From an uncultured Granulosicoccaceae bacterium (lineage in GTDB: Bacteria; Pseudomonadota; Gammaproteobacteria; Granulosicoccales; Granulosicoccaceae), in NCBI GenBank assembly GCA_938035525.1, contig CALHOI010000099.1:1-63513 (forward strand): a stretch of 63,513 nucleotides of DNA. The letters run 5' to 3'. A program made the position numbers and the translations under genes. Below, one piece after another: positions 7,409-17,109 of this stretch (position 1 is its first letter; each line of letters begins with the position of its first letter). The notes beneath the pieces are model-generated. The model did not search any database, was not told where the DNA came from, and worked only from the letters and a program-made list of their open reading frames with translations.

Positions 7409-10400
7409 CCGACACGGCCAAACAAACCAAGTTGCCGAATAAAACCGCCATATCCAATGGCGGAAGTAAAGCGGTGCGCGCGCCACTGGCTGGTGGCAAA
7501 GTCGCATCAGCTGCTGGTACGACGGCTCGTTGGTTGTTGGTTGTTTTAGCAATTTGCTTAATTTTGCTGGCACTGTTGCTGGTAATGGCGCGCATCGGTT
7601 TGCCTTTTCTTGGCAATTACAAAGGTGAGGTTGAAACCAGACTTAGCGAGCGTCTTAAGAGCCCGGTGGTCATTGATGATTTGAGCGTGCGTTGGGAACA
7701 GTTTGGTCCGAAGCTCAGCGCCAGCGGTGTTTCGTTGAGCGAATCAGCTAAGCGGCAAGTCACGCTCGATGAAGTGCTGATCGACATCAACATGTTTAAG
7801 TCGATATCGCAGGGCACACCGATTATCGACGAGCTGGTGTTGGTGGGAGCTAAGCTCTCGCTTGAAACATCAGACGATGGCAAGTTTCGTTTGCAGGGTT
7901 TGAAAAGCAGCAATACCACAGCGCAGAAACCCAAACAGCAAGTGAATGTATTGTCGTGGTTAATGAACACGCCGCGCGTAGAGTTGCGTGAGGCCACCAT
8001 ATCCTTGCTTGATACAGACCAAAGTGCACCTGTTGTTATCACTGATCTAAATATACTTGCACTGAATGAAAACGAGCTGCATCAGTTGCGCGTTGACGTG
8101 CAATTGCCTGATGAATTAGGTGGTCAGGTTGAAATGGGCATGGACTTGATCGGTAACAGTGAAGACATGCGCGCCGCCTCCGCCGACTTTCATTTAAAGG
8201 CCTCCGATCTTAAGCCGGATGCCTGGCGAACATTGCAAGCCAGTCGCCTCAAAGGCTTGGCAATCTCTACCACTGGCATAGCCCGACTCGATGCGAACAT
8301 GAATCTAGAGCTTTGGGGTGCCGTGTCTGATGGCAAGCTACAGAGTGCCAGAGGTCAATTAACAGCCCGTGATTTAGTCGATGTAAAAACCCGGGAGATT
8401 GTACTCGATAGTCTCTCCACCGATGTGGTATTCAGCAATCAGCCTATGGGCTGGCAGCTCAGCACTGACTCTCTGACCTTTCAGAAAGGCGATGACCTTG
8501 CGTTGGTTAACAGTCTGGCGTATCACTTTAAGCCAGCATCCGATACGGCCTGGAGACTGGATGCCCGGGGCGATGCCTTGAAGCTGGATATGGCCAATAA
8601 GCTGGTGCTGTCTCTGTTTGATAAAGACGCTGATTTACCCCGTGCTCAATGGCTGGCCGAAGCCAGGCCCACAGGTGACTTACTGGACTGGGATGCATCC
8701 TTTGCACTAATCGATGGTAAGCCTGATTTTTCGATGTTCAGTATTTTTAATAATGTTGAGTTGTTGGCAGCAGCAGGCATACCGGGCAGTAAGAACATCG
8801 GCGGTACCATTGATATGCAGCACAATGTTGGCAAAATTATTATGCAGGGCATTGATGCCGAAATTGATGTGCCATCGGCTTATTCGCAAGCACTTAAACT
8901 AAAAAAGATCTACGGCGAAATGGATATTGACGTACGCGATCCTCAGCGAACATCACTGCAAGGCGATATTGTTGTCGAAGACGATGGTTTTCAATCCAGC
9001 ACGCGCATGGAAGTTAAATTGCAGCCCGGTTCATCGCCTCACTTGTATGTGCAGGGCAAGTTTTCACTGGATGATATTGCCCAGACAAAAGACTATTTTC
9101 CGGTCAGGTTGTTCAAGCCGGCAACCACTCGTTGGATAAACAGCGCGTTAATTGCGGGCCAGGCTGTTAATGGCGAACTGCTGATGTTTGGTCATACCGG
9201 TGACTTTCCTTACAAAGAAAACGAGGGTGTGTTCAGGGTTGGTTTTGATTTGCAAGACGCGACAATCGCCTATCTGCCAACTTGGCCGAACGCCACTAAT
9301 TTGCAAGGTCGCTTTGATATGCAAGGCGCATCGATGCGAGGCACTGCAAGTGATGGCAGATTGGATAGCATGCGGCTTAGTGGCCTGGATGTGCGCATAG
9401 ATGACCTGACTAATCCGATTGTTAAGGTGTCCAGTACGGGTTCATCATCACTGGCTGATATGGTTGCGTTTGGCAATACGGGACCGCTAAAGGAGATTTT
9501 ACGACCAGCATTGCTCGATGTTACTGCATCGGGTCGAGCTCAAATGGATATCAATATGGAAGTCCCGTTGCAACGAGCCGCTAATGTCAATACCGTAGCA
9601 ACAGCCCAAGCAAGTGCCAATCAGGCAAGCACCAGCAGTGCGCAATTCATACCCGGTTTACGAGTCAATGGCTCGGTTTTTCTCAAAGGCAACGATGTGT
9701 CATTAGGTCGTGCCAAGTTGGATTTAACTGATGTTGATGGTGCTATTGGATTCACGCAATCTGGTGTTCGGGTTAACAACTTACAAGCGCTGATGTTTGG
9801 TCGTCCGGTTCGTATAGACACCGACACGCGGGGTCAGGGTAAAAACCGGGTCATCGAAATGAAGATGGCAGGCCCCATTGGTGCTGCCAATATCCTGAAT
9901 AATTACCAAATACCTTTATCACAATTTGTTGAAGGCGAATCTCAATGGAATGTTCGGGTTCTGGTGCCAATGAATGCGGCGCGAAGTGCTCGTGATGGTA
10001 TACAAATAGCGGCAGTGAGTGGCCTTGTCGGCACCCGAATGAAATTGCCCGAACCTCTGGGCAAGCCCGTGGGGACTTCGGTGCGGATGGCTTTATCCAC
10101 CAGCATAAAAGCCGACTCGGATAAGTCGGAATGGCTCATCGATTATGGCGATATGATGCGCAGCTTTGTCAAAGTCGATGCGGATGGGCTAAAAGCCATG
10201 TCGTTGCGCTTTGGTGGTGCAGCGCCAAACACCAACATAGAAGATGGCATGCGCATAGAGGGTTCTGTTGCTGTATTGGGCATTGATGGTTGGGTTCAAA
10301 GTGTGGCTGATTTGATAGACGGTTTAGAACCGTCGGCAAACCCGCAGCCCATCATGCCTATATCGGCCGACATTAATGTAAAGCAGTTTGTGGCGGGCAG

Positions 10401-11478
10401 GCAGTTTGTGGGTGGTGGTTCGCTGCGTTTCAACACTGATAACACTTATGTTAACGGGGTCATTGAAAGCCCTTGGTTAAGCGGCAGTGCGCGTTATCCC
10501 AGAGAACATTGGAACAAGTCGCTGCCGGCAATCGCGCGTATTCGTAGCGTCGATAAGCGATTTATAGATGCCTTGGAAACCGCTCCGCCCTCAGACGACC
10601 CCAGCGAGCTTGACCCGCGGTTGCTGCCACCACTTGAAGTACGCGTGGCGCGAATTCGCTGGGACTCGCTTGACCTTAAAGACCTAAGCATACGCACTTC
10701 ACCGGCGGTGAGTGGCATAAACATCGATGCGTTCGGCTTCGCTTACCAAAGCGCGCAACTAATTGGTGAAGGATACTGGCGACTGCGCGATCCACAAGGT
10801 GTTAACGATGCGCTGGCCGATCAACACGTAACCAAACTTGACCTGACGTTGCAGAGTGATAATTTCGGTGCACTATTAAATAACGTCGGCTTTGGCGGCA
10901 ACCTGGCCGATGGTCAGGGTGTGATAGAAGGCTCATTAATATGGCCAGCTCCTGCATACAAACCATCGCTGGATAACATGGTTGGTGAAATGAGCGTGGA
11001 TTTAAGCAAAGGGCGTATTTTAAAAGTAGAGCCCGGTGGCGCCAAGCTGGCAGGCCTGTTTGCGTTAGAAGCCATACCGCGTCGACTTGGTCTGGATTTT
11101 AAAGACCTGGTGCTTGATGGGCTGGACTATGAAACCATTCGTGGCGATGTGCAATTGGCTAACGGGATTGCACATGCACCGCTTGTACAATTAAATGGCA
11201 CAGTGGGCGTGGTGGATATTACGGGCGAATCCAATTTAAAAGAGCAGACCTACAATCAGCGCCTCACGGTATTGCCGCGAGTGAGTGCGGCATTGCCAAT
11301 AATAGGCGTTATAACCGGGGGTGCCACAGCAGGTATTGGTGCCTTGTTTGCTGGCGGTTTACTCAAAGCCATAGGCCTGGATTTTGATCGTATTGGTTTG
11401 CGCGAATACACGCTTACCGGAAACTGGGACGAACCAGCATTCGAGGTTGTACCGTTTGATGCGTCCGGCAGGCGCTAA
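7405..11478 (+). CDS. yhdP: YhdP family AsmA-like inter-membrane lipid transport protein
   Basis: 1357 aa. A cytoplasmic N-terminal tail of about 45 residues, one membrane helix (about 46-68: WLLVVLAICLILLALLLVMA), then a very long periplasmic part rich in beta-strand. DUF3971 lies in the first third and the AsmA-like C-terminal domain in the last third. YhdP belongs with TamB and YdbH among the proteins that bridge the envelope to carry phospholipid to the outer membrane. The GTG start overlaps the rng stop, as in E. coli, where yhdP also follows rng. The tldD gene that usually comes next is absent. Confidence 0.93.
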   Translation: MTDTAKQTKLPNKTAISNGGSKAVRAPLAGGKVASAAGTTARWLLVVLAICLILLALLLVMARIGLPFLGNYKGEVETRLSERLKSPVVIDDLSVRWEQFGPKLSASGVSLSESAKRQVTLDEVLIDINMFKSISQGTPIIDELVLVGAKLSLETSDDGKFRLQGLKSSNTTAQKPKQQVNVLSWLMNTPRVELREATISLLDTDQSAPVVITDLNILALNENELHQLRVDVQLPDELGGQVEMGMDLIGNSEDMRAASADFHLKASDLKPDAWRTLQASRLKGLAISTTGIARLDANMNLELWGAVSDGKLQSARGQLTARDLVDVKTREIVLDSLSTDVVFSNQPMGWQLSTDSLTFQKGDDLALVNSLAYHFKPASDTAWRLDARGDALKLDMANKLVLSLFDKDADLPRAQWLAEARPTGDLLDWDASFALIDGKPDFSMFSIFNNVELLAAAGIPGSKNIGGTIDMQHNVGKIIMQGIDAEIDVPSAYSQALKLKKIYGEMDIDVRDPQRTSLQGDIVVEDDGFQSSTRMEVKLQPGSSPHLYVQGKFSLDDIAQTKDYFPVRLFKPATTRWINSALIAGQAVNGELLMFGHTGDFPYKENEGVFRVGFDLQDATIAYLPTWPNATNLQGRFDMQGASMRGTASDGRLDSMRLSGLDVRIDDLTNPIVKVSSTGSSSLADMVAFGNTGPLKEILRPALLDVTASGRAQMDINMEVPLQRAANVNTVATAQASANQASTSSAQFIPGLRVNGSVFLKGNDVSLGRAKLDLTDVDGAIGFTQSGVRVNNLQALMFGRPVRIDTDTRGQGKNRVIEMKMAGPIGAANILNNYQIPLSQFVEGESQWNVRVLVPMNAARSARDGIQIAAVSGLVGTRMKLPEPLGKPVGTSVRMALSTSIKADSDKSEWLIDYGDMMRSFVKVDADGLKAMSLRFGGAAPNTNIEDGMRIEGSVAVLGIDGWVQSVADLIDGLEPSANPQPIMPISADINVKQFVAGRQFVGGGSLRFNTDNTYVNGVIESPWLSGSARYPREHWNKSLPAIARIRSVDKRFIDALETAPPSDDPSELDPRLLPPLEVRVARIRWDSLDLKDLSIRTSPAVSGINIDAFGFAYQSAQLIGEGYWRLRDPQGVNDALADQHVTKLDLTLQSDNFGALLNNVGFGGNLADGQGVIEGSLIWPAPAYKPSLDNMVGEMSVDLSKGRILKVEPGGAKLAGLFALEAIPRRLGLDFKDLVLDGLDYETIRGDVQLANGIAHAPLVQLNGTVGVVDITGESNLKEQTYNQRLTVLPRVSAALPIIGVITGGATAGIGALFAGGLLKAIGLDFDRIGLREYTLTGNWDEPAFEVVPFDASGRR

Positions 11479-11488
11479 AAGGCCGCGC

Positions 11489-12568
11489 CTAGTCTGCAGC
11501 GGGTAATGCCCATAATGGCGCCGGTCGTTTTTCAGTTGTAAACCAAACCACACCATTGCTGGCTATGGCCAGTGCCTCGGCTTGCGACAGTGAGTGCGTG
11601 TGCACGCGGTTTCTAGTTTGCGATAACGTGTCAGCCCAGCTCTGATTGTCTTGACGTGTGTATCGATACACGCTTCGGTAAGTCAGTACATAGGCATGCC
11701 GACTATTCGCATCAATATCAAACGCTGTGGGTTGGCTTACATCCACACCACTCAACGATGCAATTAAACTGGCTTCAACCGAAGAGGGTGGAATGGCAAG
11801 GCTGCCAATGTATTCAGCCATGATGGTTTCATCCGGACCTGATAGCTGCAACGGTAAACGATAAACTCGGCTAGCTTGTCTTTTGTTATCACGCATGGCC
11901 TCTTTGGTCAGTATATAAACCCAGCCATCAGCGACCGATAAGGACTCTGAGTTGTAGTTGCCATCGGGGTACGAGAAACGAATGGTGTGCAGCGAATTTA
12001 ATGTTGTGCCTGTATTGCCGTCCAACAGTGGCTCGTTGAGCACGTGGATTGAATGCTCGTCTGTTCTTTTATTGTTGTTACCAATGTCAGCAATGAACAA
12101 ATAAGATTCGCCGTTAATCCAGGCTGATGCCAGGTCTTCCCAGTCGTTGTTGGTTTCATTGACGGGCCAACTGCCAATCGATTCACCTGTGTGCTTCAAT
12201 GCATACAGTTTGGCGTGGTTGCCGCTGTCGTTAATCGCCCACAAGGTATTCACTACGCGAGTCGATAGCGCCAGCCCGCTGATTTCAGTGAGTTCCGGGT
12301 GTCCAACATTTCCGGTGTTTTTTGGCGAAGTTGTTGAGAACAGCGTGCCGGTGTTGTTTGCTATTTCGTTCTGCTCGGTCTCGCTATTGTTTGGTGGCGG
12401 TGTGGTGCTTTGATCCGTGCCGGTATTGCTAACGTTGCTTTGCTCGTCGGCAGGACCGTTGCTTGCCGTCGAATCAACTGCCGGAGACGTGTTCGACTGA
12501 CAGGCGCTAAGGCCCACAATGCACAGCAACGCTGTGGCCGGTAGTGATCTTGTCACCCATGCCCTCAT
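11489..12568 (-). CDS. Putative lipoprotein with beta-propeller-like domain
   Basis: 359 aa. The N-terminus is a lipoprotein signal with lipobox LSAC, acylated cysteine Cys23. A low-complexity Ser/Thr/Asn/Glu linker follows (about 24-85), then a C-terminal domain of about 270 residues. Its repeated strand motifs (ISGLALS, TLWAINDSGN, DWEDLASA, YLFIADIGNNNKRTDEHSI, SYPDGNYNSESLSV, VYILTKE) resemble six-bladed propellers of the SMP-30/phytase-like kind. The DSGN, DWEDL and DIGNN motifs suggest a metal-binding site, by inference. Function unknown. It occupies the place after yhdP and overlaps the darP stop by four bases, so it is cotranscribed with darP. Confidence 0.75.
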   Translation of the reverse strand: MRAWVTRSLPATALLCIVGLSACQSNTSPAVDSTASNGPADEQSNVSNTGTDQSTTPPPNNSETEQNEIANNTGTLFSTTSPKNTGNVGHPELTEISGLALSTRVVNTLWAINDSGNHAKLYALKHTGESIGSWPVNETNNDWEDLASAWINGESYLFIADIGNNNKRTDEHSIHVLNEPLLDGNTGTTLNSLHTIRFSYPDGNYNSESLSVADGWVYILTKEAMRDNKRQASRVYRLPLQLSGPDETIMAEYIGSLAIPPSSVEASLIASLSGVDVSQPTAFDIDANSRHAYVLTYRSVYRYTRQDNQSWADTLSQTRNRVHTHSLSQAEALAIASNGVVWFTTEKRPAPLWALPAAD

Positions 12569-13116
12569 GGTGAATCTGGGGGGATGTAATTGATGACATC
12601 TCGAACCGACTTAAACAGCAATCGCGCTGATTTCGGTGGTTTGTTCTCACTTTTTTCTTTGCCGGCACTGCGCTGCAGTTGTCGAAGTTGTTGTCGGTCG
12701 GCGTGGGGGTATTTGTCCAGAAAATCGGTTAACGCTTGTTTGGGGTTGGGCTGCTCATCATCGCCCAACAACCGGTCGCGCCACTGTTCCACCAGATGTA
12801 ATGTTTGTGAATTTAGCCTGGCAGCCTGACGGATGGACTCCAGCGCTGCCTCTACGGGTTCTATGTCAATTTTGCGCAAGCGCTTGGCCAGCCAGCCAAG
12901 CTGACGCTTTCTAGCGCCATTTTTGGTGGTTCGGTTTAATTCCTCGATCGCATCCCTAACGTCTTCTGGCAGGGGCACACGAGCAAGCTCCGCGCGACCC
13001 AGGGCCGCCAACTCGGCACCAAGGTCTCGAATCGCGTGCGCGTCACGCTTCAGCTGGGATTTACTGGGCCCCTCGTCGAAATGGTCATCTTCGAGGTCCG
13101 ATTCATGGACTATCAT
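12565..13116 (-). CDS. darP: Ribosome biogenesis factor DarP (YjgA, DUF615)
   Basis: 183 aa, matching the DUF615 family (E. coli YjgA/DarP, a dual-action 50S assembly factor). Family features are SKSQLKRDAHAIRDLGAELAAL near residue 20, IRQAARLNSQTLHLVEQWRDRL in the middle, and the basic tail LRQLQRSAGKEK. An acidic N-terminal lead (ESDLEDDHFDEG) is also typical. Usually next to pmbA; here pmbA is not seen. First gene of a two-gene unit with the lipoprotein gene. Confidence 0.93.
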   Translation of the reverse strand: MIVHESDLEDDHFDEGPSKSQLKRDAHAIRDLGAELAALGRAELARVPLPEDVRDAIEELNRTTKNGARKRQLGWLAKRLRKIDIEPVEAALESIRQAARLNSQTLHLVEQWRDRLLGDDEQPNPKQALTDFLDKYPHADRQQLRQLQRSAGKEKSENKPPKSARLLFKSVRDVINYIPPDSP

Positions 13117-13536
13117 CTAATTAAGCCTAGTTTCGTCAAGAGACTTGTTTCGAAGTGCTTCGTAAGACACTGTTAAAATTAAATAATCGTATGTTGTTTT
13201 TTTGCGACATTCGGTATTTAATGGTTTCAGCACCTTGACTGGCGTGTGTGCTGCGGACGGTTTTCAGCGGAAAACCCGAACTGAGCCTGGTCTGTACTGT
13301 CATATAGTACTAGCCATTTGTCCTGTTGCTTGTTTGCCCCCTGCAGAGAGATCATAGGGTGTGAGATCAAACGGTCTTAGAAGTTTAGGGTCAGAGTAAT
13401 CAGTGCCACAGATCTACCAAGGTTATTGGTTCATCAGGGTAGGTGATTATAGGGAAATCACTGCCTCTTTGTTCATTGCATTGTTCATTGAATCGCATTG
13501 TTCATTGAATTGCTTGAAAGGAAATTGACGTCTTAC
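13117..13536. other. 420-bp intergenic region with hairpin and short repeats
   Basis: No gene found. It holds the divergent promoters of darP and the outer-membrane-like gene. A stem-loop can form at about 13437-13464 (GGTAGGTGATT against AATCACTGCC). The last part carries three copies of TTGTTCATTG. A TATAGT near 13310 could be a -10 element, but I see no good -35. No known riboswitch or small RNA recognised. Confidence 0.5.
13469..13507. repeat. Three copies of TTGTTCATTG
   Basis: TTGTTCATTG occurs at 13469-13478, 13481-13490 and 13498-13507, with periods of 12 and 17. The 17-bp step is TTGTTCATTGAATCGCA. The array sits just before the ribosome-binding region of the next gene and supplies spurious in-frame TTG codons (13498, 13510). 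Confidence 0.75.
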
Positions 13537-14394
13537 ATGATTCGTAACTTAGCCATAGCCAGTGTACTAGCGCCTTTTTTGGTGCCGGTGGCTTATGGCC
13601 AGTCAAACGGTCAGTCGCAAGGCAGTCAGTTTCAGGGCGACGTGTCATTTGAACTAAACGATTCTGTTGCACGAGGCGATGGTCCGTTCGATTTCGACAG
13701 CGCCGATCACGAGACTATCCGCTATTCCCGGGTGCCCGAAGCCGGTCAAGCGCCGCGTTATGCCGATCGCCAAACCGAATTTTCCATCAGCGTCAGACCG
13801 GCCAAACCGAAATTCAGTCTTGAGAACGGTTTTGGCCTGAACATGTTTAGCCAGGCGCAACCAGCGCTGGCAGTGGCCAGTGGTCAATTAGGCAAAAACC
13901 GACTCATCGAAAGTGTGCCCGACATCCACGAAGGATTTGCCTACTCTGCCGGCGTCAAGGTGGAGCATGAGGACGCCGACATCGACGGTACTGCGTATGT
14001 CAGTTCGGGATTGTTAGGCCTCTCTTATGGACGACTTGGACGGCTTTGGTACGGTGGTGTTGATCTGAACGTAGAGCAATTTGTATCAGAGTACGACGGG
14101 GCAGAGCAGCACGAAGTGCTCAGTGTGGATTTCACCACCGGTCGACGTTTGGGCTGGACTGGAACTACCAGCGCATCACCATTGTGGATGCTGTCTGTGC
14201 ACGGCAATCTTGACCTTCAAGACGATGCCAACTTGGAAGACCGCAGCGATTGGTATCTGAACCCCAGCTTGTTTTGGCAGAATCCCGGCTTCACCTTCTC
14301 GGCTCAAGTGCAAGTGCCGGTTGATGCGGTTTCATCCGATAGTGCGGTGGAACCTGACTATCGCCTTCGAGCTATCTTCGAAAAGCAGTTCTAG
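13537..14394 (+). CDS. Putative outer-membrane / periplasmic beta-rich protein
   Basis: 285 aa from ATG 13537. It starts with a clear Sec signal peptide (MIRNLAIASVLAPFLVPVAYG, cleavage near residue 21). The body alternates polar and aromatic residues in strand-like stretches and ends in RLRAIFEKQF, whose final phenylalanine is the classical BAM-recognition end of an outer-membrane barrel. GRLGRLWYGGVDLNVEQFVSEY and SPLWMLSVHGNLDL also look like transmembrane strands. A 12-bp in-frame duplication (G-Q-S-N / G-Q-S-Q, 13597-13620) follows the cleavage site. I do not recognise the family. In-frame TTG codons upstream are rejected because they would precede the signal peptide. Confidence 0.68.
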   Translation: MIRNLAIASVLAPFLVPVAYGQSNGQSQGSQFQGDVSFELNDSVARGDGPFDFDSADHETIRYSRVPEAGQAPRYADRQTEFSISVRPAKPKFSLENGFGLNMFSQAQPALAVASGQLGKNRLIESVPDIHEGFAYSAGVKVEHEDADIDGTAYVSSGLLGLSYGRLGRLWYGGVDLNVEQFVSEYDGAEQHEVLSVDFTTGRRLGWTGTTSASPLWMLSVHGNLDLQDDANLEDRSDWYLNPSLFWQNPGFTFSAQVQVPVDAVSSDSAVEPDYRLRAIFEKQF

Positions 14395-14497
14395 AGCAGC
14401 TCTACGAAACGCTGTTTTTAGCCAGCTGTTTAGTGAATACAGTTATCGGGTTATCCAGTTAAGCTCTCGTTTGGCTGAGGTTTTTTTAAGTGCATGG

Positions 14498-15310
14498 CTA
14501 CTTCGGCGAGTAAGGTTTAGCGCCACCCTCTTGCGTAATTCTGTTGCTCAGTTTTGTCAGCTTTAAGCGGGCAACCAGCTTGTCGCGTTTGTACTGTTCT
14601 ATTTTAACTGGCACATAGTCCAGTGCAGGTGCAAACCAGGTGATGGTGTGTCTGGTTGCGCCGCCAGCCGAGTTGCTTTTCACTTTGATAGTGTCAAGTG
14701 GCCCCATACGTGTGTCGACTTTCTCAGTGCCTTCGTTGGAAAACAGCATGGTTTTAACGCGGCCGTTGTCAAACACTTGCAGCTGAGCACTGTCGAAGTT
14801 GCTTTTTTTAAGCTCGTCCATGACGGTTAAGGTCACTGACAGACGATCAAGAACCGGATCTGAAAATGATTCGGTGAATTCCTCACCGCGGCGTTTGTAG
14901 GTCAGCTGATTATCATCCCAGTCGAACCATGCATCAACGCTGCGTCGGGCTTCTTTGTCTTGACGATAAGTGTAGCGTTGCGGTTTAAGTTCCAGCTTGT
15001 CGTTGGCGGTGGTAGCACTAAACACGCTGATTTCCTGAATTTTACCTTTGCCAGTGAGCTTGAAAACCCCTGTTGGGGTAGTTTTCAGGCTGTAAACCCA
15101 TTCATCACCCTGTTTAGCCAGCTGCAGCTTTGCGCTGCCGGCGCTGATCATGTTGTTACCAACTTCGTATTCAACCTCAAATGGGGCAAAGTCGGCTGGC
15201 TGGGCGTAGGCAAAAGTGGCTGCCAGGGTTGTTATGCCGCTCAGCAGACACACGCTCATTAATTTGCGCAGCGTTGTTGCTGGTTGATGACTCATTCTGT
15301 GAAATCTCAT
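14498..15310 (-). CDS. DUF3108 domain-containing exported protein
   Basis: 270 aa from ATG 15310; GTG 15322, directly after the purN stop and preceded by AAGGTGA, or ATG 15295 are alternatives. A signal peptide (LMSVCLLSGITTLAATFAYA) precedes the DUF3108 domain, recognisable by FEVEYEVGNNMISAGSAKLQL, then GVFKLTGKGKIQE, RYTYRQDKEARRSVDAWFDW and the C-terminal TWFAPALDYVPVKIEQYK. Function is unknown; members are periplasmic and often sit beside purN in gammaproteobacteria. Downstream of purM-purN on the same strand and likely cotranscribed. Confidence 0.88.
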   Translation of the reverse strand: MRFHRMSHQPATTLRKLMSVCLLSGITTLAATFAYAQPADFAPFEVEYEVGNNMISAGSAKLQLAKQGDEWVYSLKTTPTGVFKLTGKGKIQEISVFSATTANDKLELKPQRYTYRQDKEARRSVDAWFDWDDNQLTYKRRGEEFTESFSDPVLDRLSVTLTVMDELKKSNFDSAQLQVFDNGRVKTMLFSNEGTEKVDTRMGPLDTIKVKSNSAGGATRHTITWFAPALDYVPVKIEQYKRDKLVARLKLTKLSNRITQEGGAKPYSPK

Positions 15311-15322
15311 TTTATCGTCCAC

Positions 15323-15976
15323 TCACGATGGTTCACCTTGCTGGTGCCCAGTCGCTGGTATTTTTGTCATGTTGTTACCAAGGGTACATTTTCCATTGGT
15401 ATAACGGGCGACGCCACTCACACAAAGCTGCAATGCTTGGGTGATTAACTCGTGTTCTGCCTGTAAGACACGGTTGGCGAGGGTTTGTTCTGTATCAGTT
15501 GGTAGAACTGGGACCCGCGTCTGCGCAATTGTGGGCCCTGCATCAAGCTCTGGGGTGACGAAATGCGCGGTAGCTCCGTGCTCAGTATCGCCTGCCGCCA
15601 GTGCTTTTTTGTGCGTATTCAGACCGGGGTACAGTGGTAATAATGAGGGATGAATGTTGACCATTCGCCCCAGAAAATGGTTTACAAAGTCGGCATTGAG
15701 AACGCGCATAAACCCCGCCAGTACCAGCCAATCGGGTTGGTATGAGTCAACCAGCGTCAGCAACTGCGTATCAAATTCATTGCGGTCGCTAAATTGCGTG
15801 TGATCAAGAACCGCAGTGTCGATATTCTGCGACTGTGCATAGTCGAGCCCCACAGCTTTGATGGTGTTGCTGATCACAGCAACCACAGAGCCATCGATAA
15901 TGCCGTTTTGACAAGCTTCAACGATGGCGCGCATGTTGGAACCGCGTCCCGAGATCAAGACGACGATGCGTGTCAT
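15323..15976 (-). CDS. purN: Phosphoribosylglycinamide formyltransferase
   Basis: Third step of purine biosynthesis: transfers a formyl group from 10-formyl-THF to glycinamide ribonucleotide. 217 aa (E. coli 212). Visible motifs are [17 protein letters not shown] (phosphate binding), then [14 protein letters not shown], the catalytic segment [20 protein letters not shown], and VTPELDAGP with the catalytic aspartate. The start overlaps the purM stop by four bases. Confidence 0.97.
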   Translation of the reverse strand: MTRIVVLISGRGSNMRAIVEACQNGIIDGSVVAVISNTIKAVGLDYAQSQNIDTAVLDHTQFSDRNEFDTQLLTLVDSYQPDWLVLAGFMRVLNADFVNHFLGRMVNIHPSLLPLYPGLNTHKKALAAGDTEHGATAHFVTPELDAGPTIAQTRVPVLPTDTEQTLANRVLQAEHELITQALQLCVSGVARYTNGKCTLGNNMTKIPATGHQQGEPS

Positions 15977-17043
15977 GCGTAAGCAACCACCGCGGGTGTG
16001 GATGGCTGAGAGCCGGATTCTTTGTCGCCAGCTTCTATGTTGCCAATAAGGCTGGCTGTTTCTCCAGTGGCGTTGAGCTGTTTTATAACCGTGTCGGCGT
16101 CACTGGCGTCTACTACCAGGGTAAAACCGATACCGCAGTTAAAGGTGCGCAGCATCTCGTCTGCGGCTATGCCGCCTTGCTCGGCGAGCCAGTCAAATAC
16201 CGGCGGCGCTTTCCAGGAATCCAGGTTAATGCGGGCCACGGTGTTGTTGGGCAAACTGCGCGGCACATTTTCAGTGATTCCGCCGCCGGTTATGTGTGCC
16301 ATGGCTTTGATGGGCGTGCTGCCCTTTAGCAGCGACAAAACAGATTTGACGTAAATACGCGTGGGTAACATCAGGGTTTGGCCCAGAGTAAGATCACCGA
16401 ATGGTGCATTGATATCATGCTGTTCGGCGACTTTTCGTATCAAAGAGTAACCGTTGGAATGCGGGCCGCTGGATGCCACGCCAATAATGGCGTCTCCAGG
16501 GGTGACACTGGTGCCATCGATGATTTGATCTTTTTCCACTATGCCAACGGCAAACCCGGCGAGGTCGTAGTCGCCCTGGTGGTACATGCCGGGCATTTCA
16601 GCGGTTTCGCCACCCAGCAGGGCCGCGCCGGACTGCACACAACCTTCGGCTATGCCCTCGACTACTCTGGCAGCCTGATTAACATCAAGCTTACTCGTGG
16701 CAAAATAGTCCAGAAACCACAGTGGCTCGGCACCACAAACCAGAATATCATTGACACACATTGCAACAAGGTCGATGCCGACGGTGTCTGGCATGTCCAG
16801 ATCGATGGCCAGACGCAGTTTGGTGCCCACGCCATCGGTGCCGGACACCATGACAGGTTGGCGATATTGGTCGACAGGCAGCTCGAACAGTCCACCGAAT
16901 CCGCCAATAGCGCCTAGAATTCCTGTACGGTGTGTCCGCGCTACTGAGGGTTTAATTTTTTCGACCAGGGCGTTACCGGCTTCGATATCAACGCCGGCAC
17001 TGGCGTAGGTCAGCCCACTGGATTGGATGGATTCAGTCGTCAT
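15973..17043 (-). CDS. purM: Phosphoribosylformylglycinamidine cyclo-ligase (AIR synthetase)
   Basis: Fifth step of purine biosynthesis, ATP-dependent ring closure of FGAM to AIR. 356 aa, typical. Family signatures are [21 protein letters not shown], then [52 protein letters not shown], and [20 protein letters not shown] [17 protein letters not shown]. First gene of the purM-purN-DUF3108 unit and divergent from the DUF2066 gene, a common arrangement. Confidence 0.97.
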   Translation of the reverse strand: MTTESIQSSGLTYASAGVDIEAGNALVEKIKPSVARTHRTGILGAIGGFGGLFELPVDQYRQPVMVSGTDGVGTKLRLAIDLDMPDTVGIDLVAMCVNDILVCGAEPLWFLDYFATSKLDVNQAARVVEGIAEGCVQSGAALLGGETAEMPGMYHQGDYDLAGFAVGIVEKDQIIDGTSVTPGDAIIGVASSGPHSNGYSLIRKVAEQHDINAPFGDLTLGQTLMLPTRIYVKSVLSLLKGSTPIKAMAHITGGGITENVPRSLPNNTVARINLDSWKAPPVFDWLAEQGGIAADEMLRTFNCGIGFTLVVDASDADTVIKQLNATGETASLIGNIEAGDKESGSQPSTPAVVAYA

Positions 17044-17109
17044 GGCATCGCTTGGTACTTAAAGGCGTAATGATACTCGTAATACTTTACAAAGAGTGTG
17101 GAAAAACGA

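Noticed and set aside
13117..13536. Riboswitch or small RNA in the darP upstream gap
   Set aside because: One modest hairpin is present but no known aptamer core or terminator was recognised.
16378..16917. 179-aa plus-strand frame inside purM
   Set aside because: Antisense shadow of a conserved enzyme; composition follows the codon pattern of purM.
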